NCBI GenBank assembly: GCA_947448745.1
Contig: CANFOQ010000001.1
Span: 1 to 64,000, forward strand
Source of the DNA: Comamonadaceae bacterium
Lineage (GTDB): Bacteria; Pseudomonadota; Gammaproteobacteria; Burkholderiales; Burkholderiaceae_C
Reading direction: 5' to 3'
DNA: 64,000 nucleotides
Shown piece by piece: positions 42,742 to 52,299 of the stretch. The position numbers were made by a program, and so were the translations under genes. A model generated the notes under the pieces. It searched no databases and was not told the DNA's origin. It saw nothing but the letters and a program-made list of their open reading frames with translations. How positions within the stretch are numbered: position 1 is the stretch's first letter; each line of letters starts with the position of its first letter.

Positions 42742-43974
42742 ATGGAATGGCAAGGATCATTGACGGGATTGCTCACGGCACTGGGCCTGGGTTTGCTGAT
42801 TGGCACGGTGCGTGAACGCCTGCACGCGCCCACTGAAACCATGGCCGGTATGCGCACCCACACCTTGGTGGCCCTGTTGGGTGCCATCACCTTCAACCTG
42901 GGCACCGCGCCGTTTGTGGCGTGTTTGCTGATGGTGGGCGCATTGGCCGTGGTGGGTTATCAGCAGTCGGCCAAAACCAGTTTGTGCATGACCGGCGAAG
43001 TGGCCTTGTTGGTGACCTTTGTGCTGGCGGGTTTGGCCGATCAAGAAGCGGCACTGGCCTCGGGTGTTGGTGTGCTGGTGGCCTTCTTCTTGTATGCCAA
43101 AGAACCCTTGCGTCGATTTGGGCGCGAGTTGATTCGGGAAGATGAATTGAAAGATTTGCTGTTGCTGTGCGCAGCCGCCCTCATCGTCTTGCCCTTGTTG
43201 CCGCAGCTCCCCATTGATCCTTGGGGTGCGCTCAAACCCTATGCCTTGTGGCGCATCGTGGTGTTGGTGATGGCCGTCGGCATGTTTGGTCACATCGCGT
43301 TTCGGGCCACCGGCACACGCTGGGGTTTTCCAATCGCTGGGTTTTTCTCGGGCTTTGTGTCTTCCACCGCGTGTGTGGCCAGCATGGGCCGCAGCATCAA
43401 AGAAAACCCACACTTGCTGTATGCCGCCAGCGCTGCGGCTTTGCTGTCTATTTTGTCGTCGCTGATGCTGTTTGTGATGGTGCTGGGTGCCACATCGGCC
43501 ACCTTGATGAACGCCATGATGTTGCCCTTGGTGGTTGCTGGTTTCGCGGTCTTCACAACCGCGGCTTTCTGCTTGCGACAAATTGATGTGCACGTGCCAC
43601 CTGAAGTGAACACGGCCACCAGCGCGTTCAAAATTTCACATGCGCTCTTGATCGCCGCCACCATCGGCTTCGTGTTGCTGCTGTCTGCATGGCTGCGTCA
43701 ATTGTTTGGCGATGCCGGCACCTTGGTGACCGCGTGGATCGTGGCCTTGGCCGAAATTCATGCAGCCGCGGTCAGCGTGGCGCAACTGGCCGTCGACGGC
43801 AGTGTTCAACCGGACATGGTGCGCTGGGGCGTGGTGGGCATTTTGGCCGCCAGCGCTGTGGCCAAAACCGGCATCGCTTGGGTGTCGGGCGGTGTGAAGT
43901 ACGCCCTGTTGGTGGGTGCAGGCTTGTTGGCCATGGTTTTGGCTTGCGCCTTGACCATGGGCCTCAGTGCTTGA
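42742..43974 (+). CDS. MgtC/DUF4010 membrane protein
   Basis: The 410-aa protein has an N-terminal MgtC-like segment (GLGLLIGTVRERLH, GMRTHTLVALLGA) and a C-terminal DUF4010 domain, with about 11-12 predicted helices. Its function is unknown; MgtC relatives affect Mg2+ or ATP synthase control. The ATG at 42742 was chosen because it starts the conserved MEWQGSLTGLL. It is divergent from the SHP operon and shares its promoter region. Confidence 0.85.
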   Translation: MEWQGSLTGLLTALGLGLLIGTVRERLHAPTETMAGMRTHTLVALLGAITFNLGTAPFVACLLMVGALAVVGYQQSAKTSLCMTGEVALLVTFVLAGLADQEAALASGVGVLVAFFLYAKEPLRRFGRELIREDELKDLLLLCAAALIVLPLLPQLPIDPWGALKPYALWRIVVLVMAVGMFGHIAFRATGTRWGFPIAGFFSGFVSSTACVASMGRSIKENPHLLYAASAAALLSILSSLMLFVMVLGATSATLMNAMMLPLVVAGFAVFTTAAFCLRQIDVHVPPEVNTATSAFKISHALLIAATIGFVLLLSAWLRQLFGDAGTLVTAWIVALAEIHAAAVSVAQLAVDGSVQPDMVRWGVVGILAASAVAKTGIAWVSGGVKYALLVGAGLLAMVLACALTMGLSA

Positions 43975-44008
43975 CGCGCAACGCGCCAATCAACAACCAA
44001 GCGGCGAA

Positions 44009-44083
44009 CTACTCGGCCAACAACACGCAGGCTGCGGCCATCACACAGGCGACAGCAAACAGGGCTTGGCTAGCGATTTTCAT
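44009..44083 (-). CDS. Possible 24-residue hydrophobic micropeptide
   Basis: This minus-strand frame encodes MKIASQALFAVACVMAAACV and four more residues, with a Lys near the start and a single membrane-length hydrophobic run. No ribosome site is visible upstream. It fills the 146-bp gap between the DUF4010 and DUF1800 genes. It is as likely to be chance as a real small membrane protein. Confidence 0.2.
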   Translation of the reverse strand: MKIASQALFAVACVMAAACVLLAE

Positions 44084-44120
44084 GAGGAGTAGCCCATTGC
44101 AGCTGGTTATGATTTTTGGA

Positions 44121-45935
44121 ATGAAAAAAGCACGAATTGAACTGGCCAGTGTGGCTCTGAGTCTGATGTTCATGCTGGGTAACACCCAAGCTGCAGACAA
44201 CAACGCTTGGACCCACAACCTCTCTCCCCTGCCCACCTCTGAGTGGAACGCCGACCGCGCCAAGCATTTGTTGGAACGCGCGGGCTTTGGCGGCACCCCC
44301 CATGAGGTGGAACGCGTGTCGCGCATGACACCCGCGCAAGCGGTGAAAAGCTTGGTGCGCTACCAGCACACGCCAGACACGTTCACGCCCTTTCAAGACT
44401 CGGGCTCGCACGATGCAGGCTTGGAGCCCTTTGCCGTGTCGCGCCCAGCGGCCACCGATTTGGCCAAAGCCACGGGTGAATCCTTGGGTGTGAAGGTCAA
44501 GCCCGACGGCAACCGCAAAGTACAACAAGTGGCCGACCGGTATTTGTATTGGCTGCGTGCCTCGCGCTTAGAAACCCACCGCCTGGGCTATTGGTGGGCC
44601 AACCGCATGCTGACCACGCCACGGCCTTTCCAAGAAAAGATGACCTTGTTTTGGCATGGCCACTTCGCTACCACCGAAGAAAAAGTGCGTGATTACCGCA
44701 AGCTGCAGATTCAAAACGAATTGCTGCGTCAACATGCCACAGGCCACTTTCGCGACCTGATGGTGGCCGTGGCCAAAGACCCCGCGATGCTGGCCTTTTT
44801 GGATGCGGGAGTGAACCTCAAGGGCGCACCGAATGAAAACTTTGCCCGCGAAATCATGGAGTTGTTCACCATGGGCGTGGGCAACTACACCGAGCAAGAC
44901 ATCAAGGAAGCGGCACGTGCTTTCACCGGTTGGAACTACCAAGGCTTGAAGTTCGTCATCAATCCCAGCCAGCACGACGACGGTGTGAAAACCGTGTTGC
45001 ACCAAACTGGGCGCTTCAATGGCGAACAAGTGATTGACATCTTGTTGGCGCAACCCGTCACTGCAGAGTACATCGCGGGCAAGCTCTACCGCTACTTTGT
45101 GCGCGAAGACTTGGCGCCAGCCTACCAACAACAACTCGGCAAACTGCTGCGCGACAGCCGCTATGACATCGCCGCCTTCATGGAAACCGTGTTGTTGTCG
45201 ACAGATTTTTACAGCGAAGACAGCGTGGCCACGCGCATCAAACCACCGGTGGAATTGGTCATCTCCACCTATAAAAAAATGGGCTTGAAAGCCGTGCCAG
45301 GCATTCCGGACTTCAACGAGCAAACCGAATTGCTGGGCCAAAAATTGTTTTACCCACCCAACGTGGCGGGTTGGGCCCACGGCAGAAGTTGGATCACGCC
45401 GGGCCTGCTGTTGGCGCGGGGCAATGTGATTTATGACACGGTGTATCCGCCCATCGACTTCGTGCCGGCCGACCGCGTGCCCAATGGCCTGTACCAAATC
45501 AACCCAGTGGCTGACAAACTGGCGCAAGGCCAAGACATCACCACCGCCACCAAGCCTGAAGGGAAAAACATGGGCGAGATGTCCATGTCCAACCAAGGCG
45601 ACCGCGATGAAGACTTCAACACCCGCTTGGCCAGTTACCACGCATGGCGCAAAGCGATTGAAAAAGTCAAACCCATCGAGCGAGCCACCGCGCAACTGAA
45701 CGTGTCCGCCATGCTGCGTGCCGCCAAATGCCAAACCACAGACGATGCGGTGGCGCATTTGGCGCAACGTTTTTTGTCGGTGAAGCTGAGCACCGAGGTG
45801 CAACAGCGCATCGCCAACATGCTGGCCCAAGACCTGGGCACCCGACAACTCTCTGAGGCCGACAGCTACATGGAAGACGCGTTGCGCAACGCGCTGCATG
45901 TGATCTTGTCGTTGCCTGTTTACCAATTGGGCTGA
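44121..45935 (+). CDS. DUF1800 domain protein, exported
   Basis: The 604-aa protein has a signal peptide ending at GNTQA and the DUF1800 start HLLERAGFGGTPHEVERV. It also has NENFAREIMELFTMGVGNY and PNVAGWAHGRSWI. DUF1800 genes regularly pair with DUF1501, as here (3-bp gap), and the pair is thought to act at the cell envelope, with no established activity. The start is uncertain: GAGGAG at 44084-44089 would best serve a TTG at 44097, and ATGs lie at 44109 and 44121; 44121 gives the cleanest signal peptide. Confidence 0.88.
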   Translation: MKKARIELASVALSLMFMLGNTQAADNNAWTHNLSPLPTSEWNADRAKHLLERAGFGGTPHEVERVSRMTPAQAVKSLVRYQHTPDTFTPFQDSGSHDAGLEPFAVSRPAATDLAKATGESLGVKVKPDGNRKVQQVADRYLYWLRASRLETHRLGYWWANRMLTTPRPFQEKMTLFWHGHFATTEEKVRDYRKLQIQNELLRQHATGHFRDLMVAVAKDPAMLAFLDAGVNLKGAPNENFAREIMELFTMGVGNYTEQDIKEAARAFTGWNYQGLKFVINPSQHDDGVKTVLHQTGRFNGEQVIDILLAQPVTAEYIAGKLYRYFVREDLAPAYQQQLGKLLRDSRYDIAAFMETVLLSTDFYSEDSVATRIKPPVELVISTYKKMGLKAVPGIPDFNEQTELLGQKLFYPPNVAGWAHGRSWITPGLLLARGNVIYDTVYPPIDFVPADRVPNGLYQINPVADKLAQGQDITTATKPEGKNMGEMSMSNQGDRDEDFNTRLASYHAWRKAIEKVKPIERATAQLNVSAMLRAAKCQTTDDAVAHLAQRFLSVKLSTEVQQRIANMLAQDLGTRQLSEADSYMEDALRNALHVILSLPVYQLG

Positions 45936-45938
45936 ACC

Positions 45939-47117
45939 ATGACACACAGACGACAATTTTTACAAGGCTTGGCTGGCATCGGTTTGGGCGCTGCCCTGCC
46001 CTGGGGTCAGGCCTTGGCCGCCGACCCGAACCGCATCTTGGTGGTGGTGGAACTCACCGGTGCCAACGATGGCTTCAACACGCTGGTGCCTTACGCAGAT
46101 GATGCGTATTACCGTTTGCGCCCCAAGCTGGGTATCCGTGCCAACAAGCTCAGAAAGATTGACGACAGCCACGGCTTCAACCCGGGCATGGCAGGCTTTG
46201 AGCGTTTGTTCAAGGACGGGCAGATGGCGGTGGTGCATGGCTGCGGCTATGACAACCCCTCGTATTCACACTTCACCTCGGCCGCCTATTGGCATACTGG
46301 CGTACCCAACGGTGGTGAGCCCTATGGTTGGTTGGGTCGCTTGGCCGATGCCATCGACCCGCAACTGACGCCGAATTTTTTGGTCAACATTGACGAGCGC
46401 CAATCATTGGCGGTACGCGCCGCCAAACATGTGCCGGTGGTGTTTGACGACCCCGAGCGCTTTGGTCGCAAAGGTTTGTTTCAAAGCCGCCCGCTCATCG
46501 ACAAACCCATTGAAGGCCAACGGGTGTTGAACACATCACACCAATTTTTGGAAGACGTGGCGCAAAGTGCTCGTCAAGCTTCTGAACAAGTACGCGCGGC
46601 TTGGCACAACTACAAAACCCCGGTGGACTACGGCATTTTGCCGATGGACTTGCCCAAAGTGGCGTCGCTCATTCAGGCCAAATTGCCCACGCGCATCTAC
46701 CACACGGCCTACCGTCACAACGCGTTTGACACCCATGTGCACCAGGCTGAGCAACACCAACGGCTGCTGACCTATGTGTCCGATGGGGTAAGTGGTTTCA
46801 TGCAAGACATGAAGCGCATTGGCCGCGACAAAGACGTGACCGTGATAGTCTATTCCGAGTTTGGTCGTCGGGCCGCCGAGAACACAAGCCTGGGCACCGA
46901 TCACGGCACGGCCAACCATGTGTACCTGATTGGCCAACCTGTGAAGGGCGGCCACTATGGCCAAGAACCCAGCCTTACCAACTTGAACGCCGAAGGCAAT
47001 GTGCTGCACACCACCGACTTCCGCCGCGTTTATGCCACGGTCATGGCGCAGTGGATGGGTGCCAACAGCCAAGCCTTGTTGAACGGCAAGTTCGACACCT
47101 TGCCGGTGTTTGCCTGA
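45939..47117 (+). CDS. DUF1501 domain protein, Tat-exported
   Basis: The 392-aa protein starts MTHRRQFLQGLAGIGLGAAL, a Tat signal, and has the sulfatase-like fold marks RILVVVELTGANDGFNTLVP. The later segments are VYSEFGRRAAENTSLGTDHG and TTDFRRVYATV. It is the usual partner of DUF1800 and follows it by 3 bp. The presumed metal site is the TDHGTANH region. Its substrate is unknown. Confidence 0.9.
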   Translation: MTHRRQFLQGLAGIGLGAALPWGQALAADPNRILVVVELTGANDGFNTLVPYADDAYYRLRPKLGIRANKLRKIDDSHGFNPGMAGFERLFKDGQMAVVHGCGYDNPSYSHFTSAAYWHTGVPNGGEPYGWLGRLADAIDPQLTPNFLVNIDERQSLAVRAAKHVPVVFDDPERFGRKGLFQSRPLIDKPIEGQRVLNTSHQFLEDVAQSARQASEQVRAAWHNYKTPVDYGILPMDLPKVASLIQAKLPTRIYHTAYRHNAFDTHVHQAEQHQRLLTYVSDGVSGFMQDMKRIGRDKDVTVIVYSEFGRRAAENTSLGTDHGTANHVYLIGQPVKGGHYGQEPSLTNLNAEGNVLHTTDFRRVYATVMAQWMGANSQALLNGKFDTLPVFA

Positions 47118-47178
47118 TTCGGCCAACCGCCTAACTCAACCCTTGCACTCTCCTCGAAAAAGAGGACTTGCCTTCGCT

Positions 47179-47206
47179 ATTAATGTTCAGTATATTAAAC
47201 ATTAAT
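47179..47206. promoter_or_regulatory. Inverted-repeat operator of the XRE/AbiEii module
   Basis: ATTAATGTT and AACATTAAT form perfect 9-bp arms with a 10-bp spacer containing TATATT, a possible -10. The repeat ends 11 bp before the antitoxin start codon, the classic place for autorepression by an XRE antitoxin. Confidence 0.6.
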
Positions 47207-47217
47207 TGAGGGACTGC

Positions 47218-47709
47218 ATGATGAATTTAAAGACTGTGGGAGAACTGATTCGTGCCAGACGGGTTGCGCTCGGCTTGAGTCAGGCCCAGCTCGCGGGCTT
47301 GGCCAATCTTTCAAGAACGACCATCAACCTGCTTGAAAACGGTGTCCTCAACGATTTAGGCGTGGTCAAGACCATGCAAATGTTGGATCTACTAGGACTA
47401 GAGTTTCAAGCTGTTCAAGCTTACGACACTGCAAATCGGAATGCCTTGCGCATGGCAAGCATTTCAGCCAGTGTGAGTTACAAAGAAAAATTGAGCGCAG
47501 AGGAACTGCTCAAAGCCTTGACCAGTGGAATCATCCCGCCAAAAAAATTGCCGCATATCGGCACCCTCTTGGATGAATTGCCGCAAAACATGTTGGTTGC
47601 CGCAGTGGAAGAAGCCGCAGGGCTAAGCCAAGTGCAAGCTAAAAAAATTTGGTCTCATGTTTACCAATGGGCCGCAGAACTTCAGTCGCCGCGCCCCATT
47701 TGGCATTGA
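47218..47709 (+). CDS. XRE-family antitoxin-like regulator
   Basis: The 163-aa protein has an N-terminal Cro/C1 helix-turn-helix (VGELIRARRVALGLSQAQLA, then NLSRTTINLLENG) and a C-terminal domain (about 85-163) of unknown fold that likely contacts the toxin. It differs from the winged-helix AbiEi antitoxin. Tandem ATGs at 47218 and 47221 follow GAGGGA; the second has the better spacing. It is 5 bp upstream of the toxin-like gene. Base use is more AT-rich than in its neighbours. Confidence 0.85.
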   Translation: MMNLKTVGELIRARRVALGLSQAQLAGLANLSRTTINLLENGVLNDLGVVKTMQMLDLLGLEFQAVQAYDTANRNALRMASISASVSYKEKLSAEELLKALTSGIIPPKKLPHIGTLLDELPQNMLVAAVEEAAGLSQVQAKKIWSHVYQWAAELQSPRPIWH

Positions 47710-47714
47710 ACATC

Positions 47715-48383
47715 ATGGCGAATCAACAACCTCTTGATGGTGAATTGCCACCTGGCCCTTGGCAAGGCTTGCTGATACAGGCTTTCACCATCTTGGACGA
47801 CATGCAGTTGCACAGTGGTGTTGCTGACCCGTTTTGGACATTTGGGGGAGGTACCGTGCTGATGCTCCGCTATGCGCACCGTCGAAGCAAAGACATCGAT
47901 ATTTTTGTACCGGATCCACAGTATTTGGGGTTTGTCACCCCCAGACTGAGCGATGTGGCTGCGGCCGTCTCTAGCGACTATGTAGAAGCTGCTGGCTATG
48001 TGAAATTGATTTGCAAAGAAGGCGAAATTGATTTTGTTGCCGCGCCGAACCTCACGTCTGAGGCTTTTGAAACTTGGACCTTGTTTGGCCGACCCACCAA
48101 GGTAGAGACAGCCTCAGAAATTGTGGCTAAAAAGTTATGGCACCGAGGAGATATGGCCACTGCCCGGGATCTTTTTGATTTGGCATTGGTGATTCAAAAA
48201 GCACCCGATACCCTTCAAGCGGCCAAACCCTTTTTGATCCGGCACCGCGATGTTTTTTTAATTCAACTTCAACAACGTCAAGCACTGTTGAAGGCCCAGT
48301 TTGAAGCCATAGACACCATGGGATTCAAACCAAGCTTTGAGGAAGCCTACGCCATCGCTGAACGCTTTCTCAAGCGGCTGTGA
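47715..48383 (+). CDS. AbiEii/AbiGii-family nucleotidyltransferase toxin
   Basis: The 222-aa protein has the nucleotidyltransferase signature FGGGTVLML (about 43-51) with RRSKDIDIF, where Asp60 and Asp62 are the metal-binding acidic pair. It also has the family motif KKLWHRGDMATARDLFDLAL. AbiEii toxins transfer nucleotides to RNA or protein targets, for example tRNA in the MenT group. It is preceded by an XRE-type antitoxin and overlaps the convergent aminotransferase gene by 14 bp. Toxicity is inferred, not shown. Confidence 0.87.
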   Translation: MANQQPLDGELPPGPWQGLLIQAFTILDDMQLHSGVADPFWTFGGGTVLMLRYAHRRSKDIDIFVPDPQYLGFVTPRLSDVAAAVSSDYVEAAGYVKLICKEGEIDFVAAPNLTSEAFETWTLFGRPTKVETASEIVAKKLWHRGDMATARDLFDLALVIQKAPDTLQAAKPFLIRHRDVFLIQLQQRQALLKAQFEAIDTMGFKPSFEEAYAIAERFLKRL

Positions 48384-49581
48384 TGGTGTTTTTCTGAATG
48401 AAGTCCGCCATGCGTGCAATGCCCGCCTTGATGGCTTCATCGGACGCGGCATAGCTGAAGCGGATGTGCTGACCATCGCCGGGCACGCGCGGGCCAAAGT
48501 GGATGTCGGCCAACACGGCCACACCAGCTTCCAGCAACAAGCGTTTGCGCAACACCTCGGAGTCGGCGCAACCCGTGAGGCGGCAAGCCTCGGTCACATT
48601 TGGCCAAGCGTAAAACGCACCACCTGGGCTTTTGCAGGTCACGCCGGGCACTTGGTTCAACAAGCCGACAATCAAATTGCGGCGACTTAAAAAAACCTCG
48701 CGCATGTGCCGTGCATCGTCTTGCGGACCGTTCAAAGCTTCCACACCAGCCCATTGCGTGATGTGCGAGGCACAGGACTCGGTGTTGGTGATCCAGTTGG
48801 TGAAATAAGGCGCTAGTTTTTTGTTGGCGGTGAAGCCCAAACGCCAGCCGGTCATGGCCCATGTTTTCGAACACCCATCGGAGAGGATGGTGCGCTCTTG
48901 CATGCCGGGCAATGCAGCGATGGACTTGAACTCACCGTCATACACCAGTTGCCCATAAATCTCATCCGCGAACACCCACACCTGCGGATGCTTGCGCAAG
49001 ATGTCTGCGATGGCTTCCAAGTCTTGAGCGGTGAGGATGCCGCCCGTCGGGTTTTGCGGCGAATTCAAAATCAAGAGTTTGGTACGCGGTGTGATTTTGT
49101 CGGCCAGCTCTTGCGGGTCGAAGCTGAAGTTGCGGTCTTCGCGCAAATACAGGGGCACGCCCACAGCACCATTGGCCTTGATTTGTGATTCGTAAATCGG
49201 AAAACCTGGCACCGGGTAAATCACTTCATCGCCAGCGCCAAAGTCGGTCACCGATTGGATGGTGTAGCCAATGAAGGGCTTGGCACCCGCGCCCACCACC
49301 ACATCATCGGCGTCCACTTTCACGCCACGGGTGCGGGTGAAATAGTCGGCCGCCGCTTGGCGCAATTCTGGAATGCCAGCTGACGGCGTGTAGCCGTGCT
49401 TGCCGGTTTGAATGGCTTTGATGCCCGCGTCTTGGATGTTTTTCGGAGTGTGAAAGTCGGGCTGGCCGATGCAAAACGAAATGATGTCGTGGCCTTCGCG
49501 AATGAGTTTGTTGACCTCGGCCAACACCACAAACGCGTTTTCAGTGCCCAGGCTTTGGGCGCGTTGACTGAGTTGGGTCAT
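48370..49581 (-). CDS. Class I/II PLP-dependent aminotransferase
   Basis: The 403-aa protein has the fold-type I marks GYTPSAGIPELRQA, NSPQNPTGG, FADEIYGQLVY and the PLP-binding Lys in SDGCSKTWAMTGWRLG. The conserved Arg is in HIRFSYA. It transfers amino groups between an amino acid and a 2-oxo acid; the substrate is not clear, alanine or aspartate type being common. The start at 49581 gives MTQLSQRAQSLG, the family N-terminus. Confidence 0.92.
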   Translation of the reverse strand: MTQLSQRAQSLGTENAFVVLAEVNKLIREGHDIISFCIGQPDFHTPKNIQDAGIKAIQTGKHGYTPSAGIPELRQAAADYFTRTRGVKVDADDVVVGAGAKPFIGYTIQSVTDFGAGDEVIYPVPGFPIYESQIKANGAVGVPLYLREDRNFSFDPQELADKITPRTKLLILNSPQNPTGGILTAQDLEAIADILRKHPQVWVFADEIYGQLVYDGEFKSIAALPGMQERTILSDGCSKTWAMTGWRLGFTANKKLAPYFTNWITNTESCASHITQWAGVEALNGPQDDARHMREVFLSRRNLIVGLLNQVPGVTCKSPGGAFYAWPNVTEACRLTGCADSEVLRKRLLLEAGVAVLADIHFGPRVPGDGQHIRFSYAASDEAIKAGIARMADFIQKNTITAA

Positions 49582-49716
49582 GCTTGCATCTTTCCGTGTG
49601 CGTTTTTCGAATGGCCGAAGTGTAGACGCTGAACAAACCCACACCGGCCTGCAAAAAGCCCAGCGTTTTCATGCCTTAAGCTTGCAAGCCTTTGACAGCA
49701 TTGAAGAAAGCACCGA

Positions 49717-50853
49717 TTGCACTTGAGCACACAGCGCCTTGAATGGGCGGTTTTCTGTCGCGTGGTGGACAACCACGGCGACTTGGGGGTGTGTTGGCGA
49801 CTGAGTTCACAGTTGGCCGCGCGGGGCCACAGTGTGCATCTGTATGTGGACGATGCCTCTGCTTTGCAGTGGATGGCCCCAACAGCTTGCGCGGGCGTCA
49901 GTGTGTCGCCTTGGCCCGATGATGCAGCGGTATTTGTCGCCAACGAATTGCCACAAGTGGTGATTGAAGCCTTTGGCTGTGAACTGCCACTGGGCTACCA
50001 AGCAGCGATGGGCTTGGCACCCCAGCCGCCCGTGTGGGTGAACCTGGAATATTTCAGCGCCGAAGACGCCGCCCTGCGCAACCACGGCCTGCCCTCGCCC
50101 GTCATGCACGGACCCGCCAAAGGTTTGACCAAATGGTTTTTCTACCCCGGCTTGCGCCCGCAAAGTGGTGGCGTGTTGGGGCCCGGTGTGGATGGACGCG
50201 TTTTCAAAGGCAAGCAAACATCCTCAGGTTCACAGAATGCATCACACGCCAATGTCCACCATGATCATGAACAACTGTCCTTGCAACATGACAAGGTTTC
50301 TTTGCCAACAGAACCCCTGCGTATCAGCCTCTTTTGTTATGAGCCCGCCAGCTTGGGGCTGTGGCTTCAGCAACTGAAGGAACAAACACCCGCTGTGCAG
50401 TTGACCGTGACCGCAGGTCGGGCCACGCAAGCCGTGCGACACGCCTTGCAAGATTGGCCTGAAACGCCCGGCTTTGAAGTGACCGAACTGCCCTACTTGC
50501 CGCAGCCCGCGTTTGACGAGATGCTGGCCGCGCACGACCTGAACTTGGTGCGCGGCGAAGACTCTGTGGTGCGGGCCATTTGGGCCGGCAAAGCCTTCTT
50601 ATGGCAAATTTACCCGCAAGACGATGGTGCCCATTGGCCCAAGCTGCAAGCGTTTTTGCAAGCCACCCAAGCGCCGCCATTGGTGGTGCAAGCGCACCTG
50701 GCCTGGAACGCCGAGCAGCCCACACCGCTGCCCGCTTTGACGCCTGAACACAGGGCGCAGTGGACCGCCTGGGCCCAAGGTTTGCAGGCCCGTTTGCAAG
50801 CCGAAACCGACCTGCTGACCCGCTTGGAAGGCTTCGTGGCGGCGCACGGCTAA
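49717..50853 (+). CDS. earP: EF-P arginine rhamnosyltransferase
   Basis: The 378-aa protein starts at TTG with GAAGAAAG six bases upstream; no ATG is available at the conserved N-terminus. It has the EarP start [20 protein letters not shown] with the catalytic pair Asp18 and Asp22. The C-terminal nucleotide-sugar site is [16 protein letters not shown] (Glu281) followed by IYPQDDGAH. It transfers rhamnose from TDP-rhamnose to Arg32 of EF-P, encoded 31 bp downstream. A His/Ser/Gln-rich linker at about residues 166-200 is longer than expected. Confidence 0.94.
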   Translation: MHLSTQRLEWAVFCRVVDNHGDLGVCWRLSSQLAARGHSVHLYVDDASALQWMAPTACAGVSVSPWPDDAAVFVANELPQVVIEAFGCELPLGYQAAMGLAPQPPVWVNLEYFSAEDAALRNHGLPSPVMHGPAKGLTKWFFYPGLRPQSGGVLGPGVDGRVFKGKQTSSGSQNASHANVHHDHEQLSLQHDKVSLPTEPLRISLFCYEPASLGLWLQQLKEQTPAVQLTVTAGRATQAVRHALQDWPETPGFEVTELPYLPQPAFDEMLAAHDLNLVRGEDSVVRAIWAGKAFLWQIYPQDDGAHWPKLQAFLQATQAPPLVVQAHLAWNAEQPTPLPALTPEHRAQWTAWAQGLQARLQAETDLLTRLEGFVAAHG

Positions 50854-50884
50854 AATAGCCGGTTTTCCAAGCCCCACACCTTTT

Positions 50885-51439
50885 ATGAAAATCGCTCAAG
50901 AAATTCGCGCCGGTAACGTCATCATGCACGGCAAAGACCCCATGGTCGTGCTCAAAACCGAATACAGCCGTGGTGGCCGCAACTCCGCCACCGTGCGCAT
51001 GAAGCTCAAAAGCTTGATCGCCAACTTCAACACCGAGGTGGTGTTCAAGGCCGACGACAAGATGGACCAAATCGTGCTCGACAAGAAAGAGTGCACCTAC
51101 TCTTACTTCGCCGACCCCATGTATGTGTGGATGGACACCGAGTTCAACCAATACGAAGTGGAAAACGAAAACATGGGCGACTCCTTGAACTACCTCGAAG
51201 ACGGCATGTCCGCTGAAGTGGTGTTCTACGACGGCAAAGCCATCTCGGTGGAACTGCCCACCAGCGTGGTGCGTGAAATCACTTGGACCGAGCCCGCCGT
51301 CAAAGGCGACACCTCGGGCAAAGTGCTCAAGCCCGCCAAAATCTCCACAGGCTTTGACATCAATGTGCCCATTTTCGTGGCGCAAGGCGACAAAGTTGAA
51401 ATCGACACCCGCACCGCTGAATACCGCAAGCGCGTCTGA
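50885..51439 (+). CDS. efp: Translation elongation factor P, Arg32 type
   Basis: The 184-aa protein has the three-domain EF-P length. The tip of domain I reads SRGGRNSAT, with Arg32 in place of the lysine modified by EpmA. This is the form rhamnosylated by EarP, whose gene is directly upstream. EF-P relieves ribosome stalling at polyproline motifs. A terminator follows at 51457-51493. Confidence 0.97.
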   Translation: MKIAQEIRAGNVIMHGKDPMVVLKTEYSRGGRNSATVRMKLKSLIANFNTEVVFKADDKMDQIVLDKKECTYSYFADPMYVWMDTEFNQYEVENENMGDSLNYLEDGMSAEVVFYDGKAISVELPTSVVREITWTEPAVKGDTSGKVLKPAKISTGFDINVPIFVAQGDKVEIDTRTAEYRKRV

Positions 51440-51456
51440 GTTTCAAACGCCCACAA

Positions 51457-51493
51457 AAAAACCGCCTGCCCTTACGGGGTGAGGCGGTTTTTT
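51457..51493 (+). terminator. Rho-independent terminator after efp
   Basis: Arms AAAACCGCCT (51458-51467) and AGGCGGTTTT (51482-51491) enclose a small inner CCC/GGG stem. The structure ends in a T-run. The flanking A-run makes it potentially bidirectional. Confidence 0.92.
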
Positions 51494-51552
51494 CTTGGGC
51501 CACATGTGGCGCTTCAAGGCTTGCCCAGCGACCCAGGCCCTGAAGTGCGGAC

Positions 51553-52299
51553 TCAATTCATGGCAGCTGACAGCAAAGAAAGTTCATGTCGAATGGCGCC
51601 CATGTCGGTCAGGGCCATGTCATCGTGGCCCATGCGCCCAGCCAAGCGGCTCATGTAGCGCGGGTAGCTGAACATGGCCCCGGCCACCAACTCGTCCAAG
51701 CTGATTTGGCGCGAACGTGGGGCCATGGGCACCACGTCGGTGGTCAGGCCCCAGCCTGAATAGAAGGATTGGGCATAGCAGCTGACTTTTTTGCCGCGCA
51801 TCAGCGCCTCAAAACCGGCCAAAGAGTTCATGACGTGCACTTCGTTGACCTTGGGCAGCAACTGTGACAGCGGCACATCGCCCGCGCATTCGTCACACCA
51901 GAGCAGCAGGTTGTTGGCACCATGGCCTTGGGCTTGCATGCGGGCCCAGACCTCGGGGTGGGGTTTGTAAACGATGTAAGCGTCCGCGTGGGCTTGGCAT
52001 ACGGCTTTGAGCAACACCAGGTTGCAGCGCAGGCTGTTGCCGCCCAGCCTCAAGGAAGCGTCGTTTTCGGCCTGGCCCACCACCAAGATGACCCGATCGT
52101 GGTTGACCGGTCTGCGCCACATCGTTTCGCTGCTGGTGCAGCGCGTGAGCCCGGCCATGACCAAGCCGCGCCGGAAAGTGGCCGCACGCAACAGCATGTC
52201 GGTGGGGAAATGGGTGTCGTGCATCAGGCCCTCCAAGTCCGAACGGAACAGCGAGGGTTCGAGCAAAGGGGTTTGTAAATCTTCAAGGGTGAACGTCAT
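51553..52299 (-). CDS. KpsC-like capsule Kdo-transferase module, short form
   Basis: The 248-aa protein has the KpsC/LipB-type glycosyltransferase signatures VILVVGQAENDASLR, YIVYKPHPEVWA and NSLAGFEALMRGKKVSCYAQ, then FYSGWGLTTD. Full KpsC is about 670 aa with two such modules, so only one is present here. No other capsule gene is nearby. It could be a stand-alone transferase or a decayed remnant of a capsule locus. Confidence 0.75.
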   Translation of the reverse strand: MTFTLEDLQTPLLEPSLFRSDLEGLMHDTHFPTDMLLRAATFRRGLVMAGLTRCTSSETMWRRPVNHDRVILVVGQAENDASLRLGGNSLRCNLVLLKAVCQAHADAYIVYKPHPEVWARMQAQGHGANNLLLWCDECAGDVPLSQLLPKVNEVHVMNSLAGFEALMRGKKVSCYAQSFYSGWGLTTDVVPMAPRSRQISLDELVAGAMFSYPRYMSRLAGRMGHDDMALTDMGAIRHELSLLSAAMN

